32,227 bases of DNA from a virus. The stretch's first letter is position 1. Every line of letters begins with the position of its first letter. The translations under genes were made by a program, and so were the position numbers. Of the stretch, positions 23,171-30,404 are shown one piece after another. The notes beneath the pieces were generated by a model that was not told where the DNA came from, made no database searches, and saw only the letters and a list, made by a program, of their open reading frames with translations. The stretch spans positions 1-32,227 of the IMG/VR virus record IMGVR_UViG_3300007631_000005; one strand, written 5' to 3'.

Positions 23171-23275
23171 ATGACACTTGAAGAAGCACTGGCGAACATA
23201 TATGAAGAGTATGATATCGAACCGTCAGAGGAAGCTGCAGCGCATGGTCGTCTCGTTGCAGGATTGCAGGATTGA
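23171..23275 (+). CDS. 34-residue acidic peptide
   Basis: A 35-codon frame beginning MTLEEALANIYEEYDIEPSE and ending GRLVAGLQD. The composition is helical and haloarchaeal-like (acidic), and the codons resemble the neighbours. An AT-rich box (CACTTAATTTTG) lies about 15 bp before the ATG, too close for an archaeal TATA of this ORF; it could start a transcript near 23183 inside the frame instead. No known family. It is the only coding candidate before the hairpin-rich 300-bp gap, and may or may not be expressed. Confidence 0.35.
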   Translation: MTLEEALANIYEEYDIEPSEEAAAHGRLVAGLQD

Positions 23276-23304
23276 CACGTTGCGAGCGGACGCCAACCCC
23301 TGAA

Positions 23305-23329
23305 AGGCGAGGCTCTCGCCTCGAATTTT
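23305..23329 (+). terminator. Hairpin followed by T-run
   Basis: AGGCGAG (23305-23311) pairs with CTCGCCT (23315-23321) over a GCT loop, followed by CGAATTTT. A strong GC stem plus T-run 30 bp after the 34-residue frame fits a terminator. It is also the first of a row of hairpins, so it may belong to the larger structured element. Confidence 0.5.
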
Positions 23330-23331
23330 CC

Positions 23332-23480
23332 GTAACCAACACTGCGGTACAGACACCGGTCGTGTTGGTTACTACGTCTACTTTCAGTAGACTAGCAGCT
23401 AGGGTAGCGTAGCTACCCGTAGTTACTACGCCATGCGAAGCATGGCTAGTAGCTAAGCAGTCGAAGACTGCTGTGGTTAC
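23332..23480. repeat. Palindrome chain: stem-loop plus two T-shaped 53-nt units
   Basis: An 11-bp inverted repeat (GTAACCAACAC 23332-23342 with 23362-23372) encloses a small CGGT/ACCG hairpin. Two units spaced 54 bp follow, 23371-23423 and 23425-23477. Each reads ACTAC, 17-nt hairpin, TAG(C/T)AGCTA, 17-nt hairpin, GT(A/G)GT. ACTAC pairs with the closing GT(A/G)GT, giving a T-shaped junction. Hairpins: 23376-23392 (GTCTAC, loop TTTCA), 23402-23418 (GGGTAGC, loop GTA), 23430-23446 (GCCATGC, loop GAA) and 23456-23472 (AGCAGTC, loop GAA). The joints are conserved but the arms are unrelated in sequence while still pairing. The 5' GTAACCA can also pair with TGGTTAC at 23474-23480, so GTAACCA/TGGTTAC bounds the whole element. 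Function unknown. Confidence 0.9.
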
Positions 23481-23496
23481 ACTGTCGTTATTCAGT

Positions 23497-23558
23497 CTTT
23501 AAGTAAAGTCAGCGGTCTGACTACAGACTACGTGACATAGTGACGGCAGCTGTGTCAC
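23497..23558 (+). promoter_or_regulatory. Promoter and structured leader of the protease gene
   Basis: CTTTAAGTAAAG (about 23497-23508) is TATA-like and could start transcription near 23528, 44 nt before the ATG at 23572. Two more hairpins follow: GTCTG/CAGAC (23515-23519 with 23524-23528, loop ACTA) and GTGACA/TGTCAC (23532-23537 with 23553-23558). The second would lie in the leader. Confidence 0.35.
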
Positions 23559-23571
23559 CCGTTGTATCTCC

Positions 23572-26500
23572 ATGACAGACCGAACTGTAGAGTATGCTGG
23601 CGTCGGGACGGCCCAACTCAGCGCTGATGATCGAGCCGATGGTGATCCGTACATCATCCACGGTGTTGCGCTCGGCATCGGTGATGTGACGAAGGGGAAG
23701 TCACGCCAGCGCAAGGTCTGGCCGGAAGATGAACTTCGTGCAGCTGCAGCCACGCTCACTGGGAAAGACCTCGTGCGTGATCACGTCAACTCCACCGCCG
23801 GGAAGATTGGTGAAGTTGTTCACGCAGAGTTCGTTCCCGAAATTGGCGTGATGTATGAGGCAGCGATTGCGCCTCACTACGAGCAGCTTGCAAACGATAT
23901 TCGGGCCGGACTCATGGACGTGTCTGTTCGCGCGTATCACGCGCCGGAAGACGAGCTCGAAGAGCGAGACGACGGCGCACTCGTCGTTGAAGACGTTGTC
24001 TTTGATAATCTCTCTGTCGTCAACGACGGGGCGTCACCATCGAACACAGCTCGCGTTGGGCCCATCGAGAATCACCCATCGATGGCTGAAGCCAGCGCCG
24101 TGTCTGCGACTGTTCTGAATGACGACACGGCCGTGGCAACACTCGAGCGCAGTGTTGATGCCAGCGAGGATCTTGCCTTTGATGCTGGCGATGCGCCGAG
24201 TGCTGATTACTCATACGGCGGTCCGCTCGAGGACCCGCCCGAGGATGATGACGAGGACACAGTTGAGCCGTCAATCGATATTGCAGCCTTAGCTGATATT
24301 CCAGGGACGTACGAAGCAGACGGAACCGTGTATGCGGTCGCACCGGACGAGCACCCTGATGAACACACCGAGCACGCAGATGACGCCAAGTACCCGCTGA
24401 CGTCGTGCACCGGCGATGATTCCGTGGAAGTTGCGTGGCGTCTTCGTAAGCACGGGGATTACGACATTGATGAAGGAACGCTGGCGCGACGCATCAAAGA
24501 CGCTGCTGATGCGATGAACTGCGATCTCGATCTTGGCAGCGAAGAGGCCAGCGGTGACGACGTTCGCTCTGGACCGCCCGAGTGGGACGAGGGCGACTGG
24601 GTCGAGTGGCAAGTGCAGCCAGACGCCATGTTTGGCCAGGTCGTCCACAACCCCGAAGAAGAGCCGTACGTAATGATTGATGTCTGGGAAGACACTGACG
24701 ATGGGTATCAGAGCACCCAGCACACCGATACGGCTGGTGTGGGCGACGTTCGGCCACTCAATGATGCGCGGAAGCGCGAAATACAGTCGCAGTACAATTC
24801 GAGCGAACTCGCTGACACCGCCAGTGAAGGCGACTGGGTGCGCTGGGACACACGTAACTCGACGGAAATTGGTCGGGTCGAAGGTGTCTACGGCGCCGAC
24901 GACACCCTGCCCGAGTTCCGCGGGAGCCGGGGTTACAGTCCCGAGGGTGATGAGACACTCCTTGCGCTCCAGATGTACAAAGAGCGCGACGGCACCTACC
25001 ACCCCATTTCGGGCAAGCCAATCGGACACTACGTCGAAAGCGTGCGCCACGCGGATGCCCCAGACGGCATTTCCGATGAAGAAGTCGAGCTGAGCCCGTC
25101 TGCAACAGGCGAGTACAGCCTTCGCGAGGGACAGTGGGTGCAGTGGTATCCGGATGACACTGAGATGTCTGGACGTCACGGCAAGGCCACGTCGACACGC
25201 GAGGCAGATGCCAATGCCGAGCCGGAAAAGATCATCACCATCCAACCGTACGACCAAGGCGACGATGGTGTGTGGAGCCCGACGGGTGATGAAATAGAGC
25301 TGCCCGAAGCTGATGTCGCACCCTGGGGTAACTACCCCGACAGCGAGTGGATCGAGTCGGCGAGTGCAGATGCGCTCGCTGATGATGACGCCCGACAAAA
25401 AGACGCGCCAGAGTCAGACCAGAAAGAGGGCTCGGATACGAACGAGCCGGGGTCGGCTGATTCAACGCCCGAGGACATCGACTTTAGCGACCAGGTTGAG
25501 ACAAGCCTGCAAAACAAAGTCGATGAACACAACGAGGAATACGGCGACGAGGACGGCAAGAAGGTCACGCTTCGAAAACTGAAAGCCGTCTATCGGCGTG
25601 GTGCTGGCGCCTACTCGAGTTCACACAGAGAGGGGATGACGCGCAACCAGTGGGCGATGGCGCGTGTCAACGCCTTCCTGTATTTGGTCCGGAATGGCGA
25701 CCCCGAGAACGATGCGTACACGCAGGACAATGACCTGCTTCCGAACGGACACAAGCGCGCCACGGAGAACGCAGCTGCAAGCGCAGCGTCACCGTCGCAC
25801 TCAGGAACTGCCACAGCGCCAACCGTATGGTTGAGTCCTGTCGAACAGCTAGCGACGCCGTCCGCGTCGATGGACGAGCTAGACGAGGTCTACGCCGACT
25901 GGGAGGATGCAGTCAACATGACTGCTGCAGAGCTCACAGAATGGCGCGACCATCCGTGTGCAACGGAGGCATCGGTCGATCCCGAGGCTGTTATCGAGCG
26001 CAATCTTGGCTTGCTCGAGACAGACAAATCTGAGTGGGACACCGACCACATTGCCGACGCAAAGCGCACGATCTCGTTTATTGCACGCATGTCTGACTCC
26101 GCAATGGAGCCAGACGATCCACGCGACGGCGTCCATGGCTGCCCCAGTAAGTGGGCGATATCACTGCTCAACTGGGCATATAATCCGTTCGACAGTATTC
26201 CAGATGTGCCGGAGCAGATGGACGATGAGATGCAATCTGACACCGGTGCGGGGGAGGAGCTGATGGAGCTCTCGCCGGACCACGACGATATGTTTATGGA
26301 CGAATCGGACGCCGAGAGTCGGGCCATGGAGCTCGGGCTTGACGGCGAAACGCACGAACACGAGATGGACGGCGAGACGTACTACATGCCTGGGGCGTCG
26401 ATGAGCGACTACCAGGATGCCGTCGAAGAGTCCTCGGGTCACAAGATGATGGACGACGACGAGGACATGGACGACGAGGAGGAGGACGACGAGATGTCGG

Positions 26501-27258
26501 GCCACGGTGGCATGTACGGTGACGACGAAGACGAGGATGAGGACGAAGACGACGAGGACATGGATGGCGACGAAATGTCTGCGTCGGTTCTTCCTGTCGC
26601 ATCACTGTCTGAGACACCGGTTGCTGGTGGCGACTCGACAGCGCCGTCCACATCTACACCAACTACTGCAATGATTGACTACGAACCCACGTCTGCAGAG
26701 AACCTCGACGCCGATGTTGACGAGCCGATCGTCGTCGAGAAAGAAGACTTTGAGGAATTGACCGCAACGGCCGAGACGGCTGCGGAAGTTGACGCCGAGC
26801 TGAGCGAACTCTCGTCCAAGCTCGACGAGCGCGACCACGCGACCGAAATCGTGGCCGAGCTCTCTGAGGAAGATGTCGACCTCATCGAGTCGGACACAGA
26901 GGCTGCCGTCGTCGAGGCGTCGGCTGCTGAGATGTTCGACGAGGTTCAGCGCATCTACGCTGAGGAACTCGCCGAGTTCGCGCCGTTCAGTGCCGAGGAG
27001 CTCGCCGACCGCTTCTCGCCGACTGAGCTCAAAGAGCGCGTTGAGGGCCACGACGAGGCGCAGCTGTCCTCGGCGCTCGAAGACACTGAGGTCGAGCCGG
27101 ACGCTGACTCGGCGTCGGCAGAAGAGCTTGCGGATGCTGAGGCTGACGAAGACGCCTCGGTCCGAGAGCGCTATGCTGCTGAGCTCGAGTCGGCCGGCTG
27201 GAGCGAACAGGCACAGAAGGTCCGCGACGGCGAGATTGACATCGCCCGCGCGGAGTAA
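23572..27258 (+). CDS. Prohead protease fused to Tudor-like, DUF3140-like and scaffold parts
   Basis: A 1,228-residue protein. Residues 1-155 are a prohead serine protease: His71 (LVRDHVNSTAGKIGEV) and Ser118 (GLMDVSVRAYH) fit the catalytic pair that trims capsid and scaffold. Then follow a DUF6582-like segment (about 268-325, DAKYPLTSC), three Tudor/DUF2945-like units (from about 341, 420 and 520: GDWVEW, GDWVRW, GQWVQW), and a segment with YRRGAGAYSSSHREGM and YTQDNDLLP (about 637-730). After these come a DUF3140-like unit (about 767-870; VNMTAAELTEW, then WAISLLNWAYNPF), an HEHEMDGETYYMPGASM motif, and an Asp/Glu tract (about 955-1003). The helical end (about 1034-1228) looks like scaffold. 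Protease-scaffold fusion is known; this many inserted domains is not usual. The next genes are decoration and capsid proteins. Confidence 0.85.
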   Translation: MTDRTVEYAGVGTAQLSADDRADGDPYIIHGVALGIGDVTKGKSRQRKVWPEDELRAAAATLTGKDLVRDHVNSTAGKIGEVVHAEFVPEIGVMYEAAIAPHYEQLANDIRAGLMDVSVRAYHAPEDELEERDDGALVVEDVVFDNLSVVNDGASPSNTARVGPIENHPSMAEASAVSATVLNDDTAVATLERSVDASEDLAFDAGDAPSADYSYGGPLEDPPEDDDEDTVEPSIDIAALADIPGTYEADGTVYAVAPDEHPDEHTEHADDAKYPLTSCTGDDSVEVAWRLRKHGDYDIDEGTLARRIKDAADAMNCDLDLGSEEASGDDVRSGPPEWDEGDWVEWQVQPDAMFGQVVHNPEEEPYVMIDVWEDTDDGYQSTQHTDTAGVGDVRPLNDARKREIQSQYNSSELADTASEGDWVRWDTRNSTEIGRVEGVYGADDTLPEFRGSRGYSPEGDETLLALQMYKERDGTYHPISGKPIGHYVESVRHADAPDGISDEEVELSPSATGEYSLREGQWVQWYPDDTEMSGRHGKATSTREADANAEPEKIITIQPYDQGDDGVWSPTGDEIELPEADVAPWGNYPDSEWIESASADALADDDARQKDAPESDQKEGSDTNEPGSADSTPEDIDFSDQVETSLQNKVDEHNEEYGDEDGKKVTLRKLKAVYRRGAGAYSSSHREGMTRNQWAMARVNAFLYLVRNGDPENDAYTQDNDLLPNGHKRATENAAASAASPSHSGTATAPTVWLSPVEQLATPSASMDELDEVYADWEDAVNMTAAELTEWRDHPCATEASVDPEAVIERNLGLLETDKSEWDTDHIADAKRTISFIARMSDSAMEPDDPRDGVHGCPSKWAISLLNWAYNPFDSIPDVPEQMDDEMQSDTGAGEELMELSPDHDDMFMDESDAESRAMELGLDGETHEHEMDGETYYMPGASMSDYQDAVEESSGHKMMDDDEDMDDEEEDDEMSGHGGMYGDDEDEDEDEDDEDMDGDEMSASVLPVASLSETPVAGGDSTAPSTSTPTTAMIDYEPTSAENLDADVDEPIVVEKEDFEELTATAETAAEVDAELSELSSKLDERDHATEIVAELSEEDVDLIESDTEAAVVEASAAEMFDEVQRIYAEELAEFAPFSAEELADRFSPTELKERVEGHDEAQLSSALEDTEVEPDADSASAEELADAEADEDASVRERYAAELESAGWSEQAQKVRDGEIDIARAE

Positions 27259-27281
27259 GATACACAGTTTCTACACATACA

Positions 27282-27590
27282 ATGGCTGATTCTCCACTTG
27301 ACGGTCGGGGTCCGCACCCGAAGAATCCTGGCGATCGGAAGTATCACAACGGCGACGAAATCACGCTCGAGGCAAGCGACGCGGTCAGCGCTGGCCAGTG
27401 GGCGACGCTTAATGGCGATGGAACCATCAGTGACCCGGCTTCTGCAGCGGATGGCCAAGTGGTCGTCAAGCACGACGCTGAGTCTGGTGAGAAGGTTGCT
27501 GTTCACACCGGCGGTGTCGTGCTTGCACTGAACGCTGGATCTGGCACGGAAGTCGATTCGATCGGCGATAACTCGCTCGTCCACTTCTGA
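27282..27590 (+). CDS. Capsid decoration protein-like
   Basis: A 102-residue protein with the pattern of small beta-rich head-decoration or DUF2190-like proteins: YHNGDEITLEASDAVSAGQW, GQVVVKHDAESGEK and VAVHTGGVVLALNAGSG. Such proteins bind the outside of the expanded capsid and stabilise it. Its place between protease and major capsid genes matches lambda gpD-type order. It is 23 bp after the protease stop. Acidic, with no membrane segment. Confidence 0.75.
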   Translation: MADSPLDGRGPHPKNPGDRKYHNGDEITLEASDAVSAGQWATLNGDGTISDPASAADGQVVVKHDAESGEKVAVHTGGVVLALNAGSGTEVDSIGDNSLVHF

Positions 27591-27621
27591 GCCGTACTGT
27601 CTCACAACTATTCGCTTCGAT

Positions 27622-27641
27622 TGGCCAGCTGAGGCTGGTCA
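27622..27641 (+). other. Hairpin before the capsid gene
   Basis: TGGCCAGC pairs with GCTGGTCA (one G-T pair) across a TGAG loop, 22 bp before the capsid ATG at 27663. It could stop or slow polymerase after the decoration gene, or stabilise the 5' end of a capsid mRNA. CTAAATT at about 27655-27661 is too close to the ATG to be its TATA. Confidence 0.4.
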
Positions 27642-27662
27642 CTATTCACACACGCTAAATTC

Positions 27663-28541
27663 ATGTCTGCTGACACTGAAGAGCTGAGTCTTTCCTTTGA
27701 CGATATTGAGGGCCCGATCACGATCCCCGTTCTGGAGGACCGGGTCGAGCAGATCGTTCAGGAAAACCTGGTGTATCGCGACGTCTTCCGCTCGTACGAC
27801 GCAACAAATATCGCTTCGAACGTTGTCCAGATTCCGGTCCCGAACGACAACGGTGCGTACCCCAAGATTGTCGACGAGGGTGCTGAGTTCCCCCGCTCAC
27901 ATGAAGAGTACGAACTCAAGGAGATGGACTTCTCGAAGTTCGGCTTCGAGGTCCCGCTCACGATGGAGGCCGTCGAGGACTCCCGGATCGACCTGACACA
28001 GGACCAGGTCGACCGGCAGGCCCGCCAGATGGCGGAGGATATCAACGCACGGGCCTTCGAGTACGCAACCGGCCCGGTTGATCGCGTGAGCGACGGTTCC
28101 TCGGACGGCACGATGACCTACGAGGATATGCTCGCTGGTCGGGAAGCCCTCGTCTCTGAGTCGTACAACCCGGACCTGCTCATCGCTGACGTCGAAGCCT
28201 TCCACGACCTGTCTGCCTCAGACAACTTCCTTGAGGCGACTGACCAGCAGTCCAGTATGCGTCGTGAAGGGTTCGACGGTCGGATCATGGGCATGGACGT
28301 CATCGAGGATGACTCTGGGCTTGACCTTGGCGGAACGTATAATATAGACGGTGGGGGTACGACCAGTCAGCCCGCTGCGCTCATGGTCGACACGGATCTG
28401 TTCGGTTACGAGGGCGAGCGGACACCCGTCACAACCGAGGAGTACGAAGAGCAGCGCACACAGACGGACGTCTACCGTATCTTCGCCCGGATGGGTTGGC
28501 TCGTTACCGACCCAGATGCCGGGGTGGTTATCGAAGGCTAA
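27663..28541 (+). CDS. Major capsid protein, HK97 fold
   Basis: A 292-residue protein. The N-terminal helix (ITIPVLEDRVEQIVQENLVYRD when read across 18-39), the E-loop/P-domain stretch (NVVQIPVPNDNG, EEYELKEMDFSKFGFEVPLT), the spine helix (QVDRQARQMAEDINARAFE) and the A-domain (NPDLLIADVEAFHDL, MGMDVIED) match HK97-type capsid proteins of similar length. The end (YRIFARMGWLVTDPDAGVVIEG) is the usual last strand pair. It assembles the icosahedral head and may be trimmed by the protease at 23572. A hairpin lies on each side, consistent with a separately abundant message. Confidence 0.9.
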   Translation: MSADTEELSLSFDDIEGPITIPVLEDRVEQIVQENLVYRDVFRSYDATNIASNVVQIPVPNDNGAYPKIVDEGAEFPRSHEEYELKEMDFSKFGFEVPLTMEAVEDSRIDLTQDQVDRQARQMAEDINARAFEYATGPVDRVSDGSSDGTMTYEDMLAGREALVSESYNPDLLIADVEAFHDLSASDNFLEATDQQSSMRREGFDGRIMGMDVIEDDSGLDLGGTYNIDGGGTTSQPAALMVDTDLFGYEGERTPVTTEEYEEQRTQTDVYRIFARMGWLVTDPDAGVVIEG

Positions 28542-28549
28542 CGGCGTCC

Positions 28550-28596
28550 GATGCGCTATCACAAACCCCCAGACGTGATGGCGTAACTGGCGCATC
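28550..28596 (+). terminator. Structured element after the capsid gene
   Basis: GATGCGC (28550-28556) pairs with GCGCATC (28590-28596). Inside it, ATCAC (28558-28562) pairs with GTGAT (28575-28579). T-rich sequence follows at about 28597-28616 (TTGTG, then ATTCTCTTG). It starts 9 bp after the capsid stop. A terminator or 3' stabilising structure that sets capsid mRNA apart from the connector genes is likely. Confidence 0.45.
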
Positions 28597-28666
28597 TTGT
28601 GCTCACATTCTCTTGTCGCATTCGTCGTGTCGGACCGGGTCATAACTACTGAGCGACCGTCTGCTA

Positions 28667-29173
28667 ATGCAGTCTCCTGACGACTACACGCCGAAATACG
28701 TCCGCCTCGATGACATCCCGCTCGAGGTGCCCGATAGCTACAGCGTTGACGAAAAGTCTGAAGCACTGTTCCAGGCAGAGCCCACCTTCGAGTTTGATTA
28801 TAATGGTGGCGAGACAGTCGCAGACGACGAGCTGACACCACTACACCAAACAGCAGTCGCAAATCTCGCAACGTATCATCTCGTGCGGGGTGCCGTTGGC
28901 AATCAAGATGTCACGCTTGGCGACCTTGGCGACGGTGGTGACCAACGTGAGTCACACGCCATGCAGTTCAAGGAGACGTACGAAGCAGCGCTTGACTCGT
29001 TGTTTGAGTCGGGGCCCGACACACAGAGTGGCACTTACTTCGGTGCCAGTGGAACAGGCGACGAGTCAACAACAGCCAATGCGGGGCCGTACTCACGCCG
29101 GCATCGGCTCGGAAATCAACGGCCGGAGGGCTACGGCCCAGTCGTCGACGACCAATTTATCGACGATGATTGA
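28667..29173 (+). CDS. Head-tail connector (adaptor)-like protein
   Basis: A 168-residue acidic protein directly after the capsid gene, where tailed viruses encode the adaptor that extends the portal. A helical core (LTPLHQTAVANLATYHLVRGAV as read across 57-78, then HAMQFKETYEAALDSLFESG) fits the small helical connector folds (HK97 gp6/SPP1 gp15 class). The tail is disordered, ending VVDDQFIDDD. Its stop overlaps the next start by 8 bp. CATAACTA at about 28641-28648 may be a weak TATA. Function rests on size, helices and position. Confidence 0.55.
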   Translation: MQSPDDYTPKYVRLDDIPLEVPDSYSVDEKSEALFQAEPTFEFDYNGGETVADDELTPLHQTAVANLATYHLVRGAVGNQDVTLGDLGDGGDQRESHAMQFKETYEAALDSLFESGPDTQSGTYFGASGTGDESTTANAGPYSRRHRLGNQRPEGYGPVVDDQFIDDD

Positions 29174-29696
29174 GCTTGAGCAAGCGCTCATTGAAGAGGC
29201 CATCGACGATCTCGATGACATCGAAGAGGGGCTTGCTGATGTGCAACGTCGCACTGGTCGGTACTCACTGTATCGACAAATCGAACAGACAGTTGATCGC
29301 GAGGTTACGAGCCCCATCTTGCAGCGTGCAAAGCAGCTCGGTCGTAACTACGTTGGCGACCATGTGCGCGCAATTGAAGCTGCAGACGGGCGCTGGGAAG
29401 GCAGCCAGTACCGGACGGGGCTGACAAGCGACAGCGCGATCGTCCTCTCACACGAGTACGGTTCTGGGCAGTACGGGGCCGGAAACGGACCGTACGTAAT
29501 CGAGCCAGGCCCATCGGAAGAATATCTCGTCTTTGAGTATAATGGCCACCCCATCACCGTCGAGATGGTCGTCCATCCTGGGGTTCGAGGCAAGCGATTC
29601 ATGCAGCAAGCCGTGCGCGAGTCACAGGATGAGCTTGCACAAGAGCTTGCTGACGACGTGCAACAGACGCTTGAAGACGCAGTTGGGAGTCAGTGA
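29166..29696 (+). CDS. HK97 gp10-like neck/tail completion protein
   Basis: 176 residues from ATG 29166, chosen because it overlaps the preceding stop by 8 bp; the frame stays open upstream but that part is a shadow of the connector gene. The N-terminal helix (IELEQALIEEAIDDLDDIEEG) is followed by a beta core: SHEYGSGQYGAGNGPYVIEPG, then YNGHPITVEMVVHPGVRGKRF, and a final MQQAVRESQDELAQEL helix. The order, Gly-Ser loop and final R-x-F-M-x-x-A helix match HK97 gp10-family connector proteins. It would join head and tail tube. Confidence 0.65.
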   Translation: MIELEQALIEEAIDDLDDIEEGLADVQRRTGRYSLYRQIEQTVDREVTSPILQRAKQLGRNYVGDHVRAIEAADGRWEGSQYRTGLTSDSAIVLSHEYGSGQYGAGNGPYVIEPGPSEEYLVFEYNGHPITVEMVVHPGVRGKRFMQQAVRESQDELAQELADDVQQTLEDAVGSQ

Positions 29697-29738
29697 GCCG
29701 GTTCATACAGCGCGCTGACTATCGACACCATAGACGCA

Positions 29739-30320
29739 ATGGTTCGACCAAACACACTGCTTGAGTCACTCGTGACGACGTGTCGGCAGTTCGACGCACT
29801 GCCGTCACAGGTGACGTACGCAACGGTCGAGCTAGATGGTGATGGCGAGCACAGCGACGTCTCGCTCCCGCTAGTTGAATTTACCGTTGATGATCTTGAA
29901 CGTGATCGCAGTCGCAATACCGAGCGGGTCGGGGTCACGTACAACGACGATGGCTCTGAGTCAGGGTACATCTACGCGGAGTGGTACGACGCACGCATTG
30001 TTGCGTCTGTTGAGACCGTTCCGCAGATGGAGCACACACATCGCGACCTTGCAACACAGCTCCGGACGACGCTGTATCGCCACGATTCACACGGACCCGG
30101 ACTGGCACTCCCAGACCCACAGCACCCCACGGAGACAATAGACGGCGTCGCTGAGTTCGTGACTGACGTGGTAACGCCAGCAAACGACTTTGGGTCCTCA
30201 CCGACACGTCGCGCAAAAACGATTGAGATTGACGTTGCGTTTGTCCACGAGTACACAAGCGCTGACCTGGGGATCGAGTATGACGTGCTTCGTGACGTGG
30301 ACGTCGCGGTCAACGAATAG
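29739..30320 (+). CDS. Tail terminator/completion-like protein
   Basis: A 193-residue protein between the gp10-like gene and the sheath gene, the usual place for the tail terminator that caps the tube. It has an N-terminal helix (MVRPNTLLESLVTTCRQFD), then strands with a VGVTYNDDGSESGYIYAEWYDARIVASVE core, a helix (HTHRDLATQLRTTLYRH), and a final strand pair (KTIEIDVAFVHEYTS). This alpha/beta order fits the tail terminator family. No single motif settles it. Confidence 0.5.
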   Translation: MVRPNTLLESLVTTCRQFDALPSQVTYATVELDGDGEHSDVSLPLVEFTVDDLERDRSRNTERVGVTYNDDGSESGYIYAEWYDARIVASVETVPQMEHTHRDLATQLRTTLYRHDSHGPGLALPDPQHPTETIDGVAEFVTDVVTPANDFGSSPTRRAKTIEIDVAFVHEYTSADLGIEYDVLRDVDVAVNE

Positions 30321-30339
30321 TCGGACTGTCTGACCCATT

Positions 30340-30366
30340 TGCGCGCGTGTCCGAACACGGTGCGCA
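30340..30366 (+). other. Hairpin before the sheath gene
   Basis: TGCGC (30340-30344) pairs with GCGCA (30362-30366), and inside it GTGT (30347-30350) pairs with ACAC (30355-30358) over a CCGA loop. It is 20 bp after the preceding stop and 39 bp before the sheath ATG. A terminator or mRNA processing point is possible; no T-run follows closely. Confidence 0.4.
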
Positions 30367-30404
30367 CGTATCGCTGCTGACAATCGGTTTCTCTAAGACA
30401 CATA

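Noticed and set aside
23276-23571. Insertion sequence remnant of the IS200/IS605 type
   Set aside because: Hairpins near a gap recall such ends, but no transposase fragment is present, and the repeated T-shaped units do not match the single subterminal hairpins of that family. It remains possible but unsupported.
24289-25398. 369-codon minus-strand frame opposite the protease gene
   Set aside because: The + strand frame has a clear protease and repeated domains with acidic codons. The antisense product is not acidic and shows no family, so it is a shadow of GAC/GAG-rich coding DNA.
28890-29165. Upstream start that would lengthen the gp10-like protein by 92 residues
   Set aside because: The extension is a shadow of the connector gene, basic and Ser/Arg/Thr-rich, and the ATG at 29166 overlaps the preceding stop by 8 bp.
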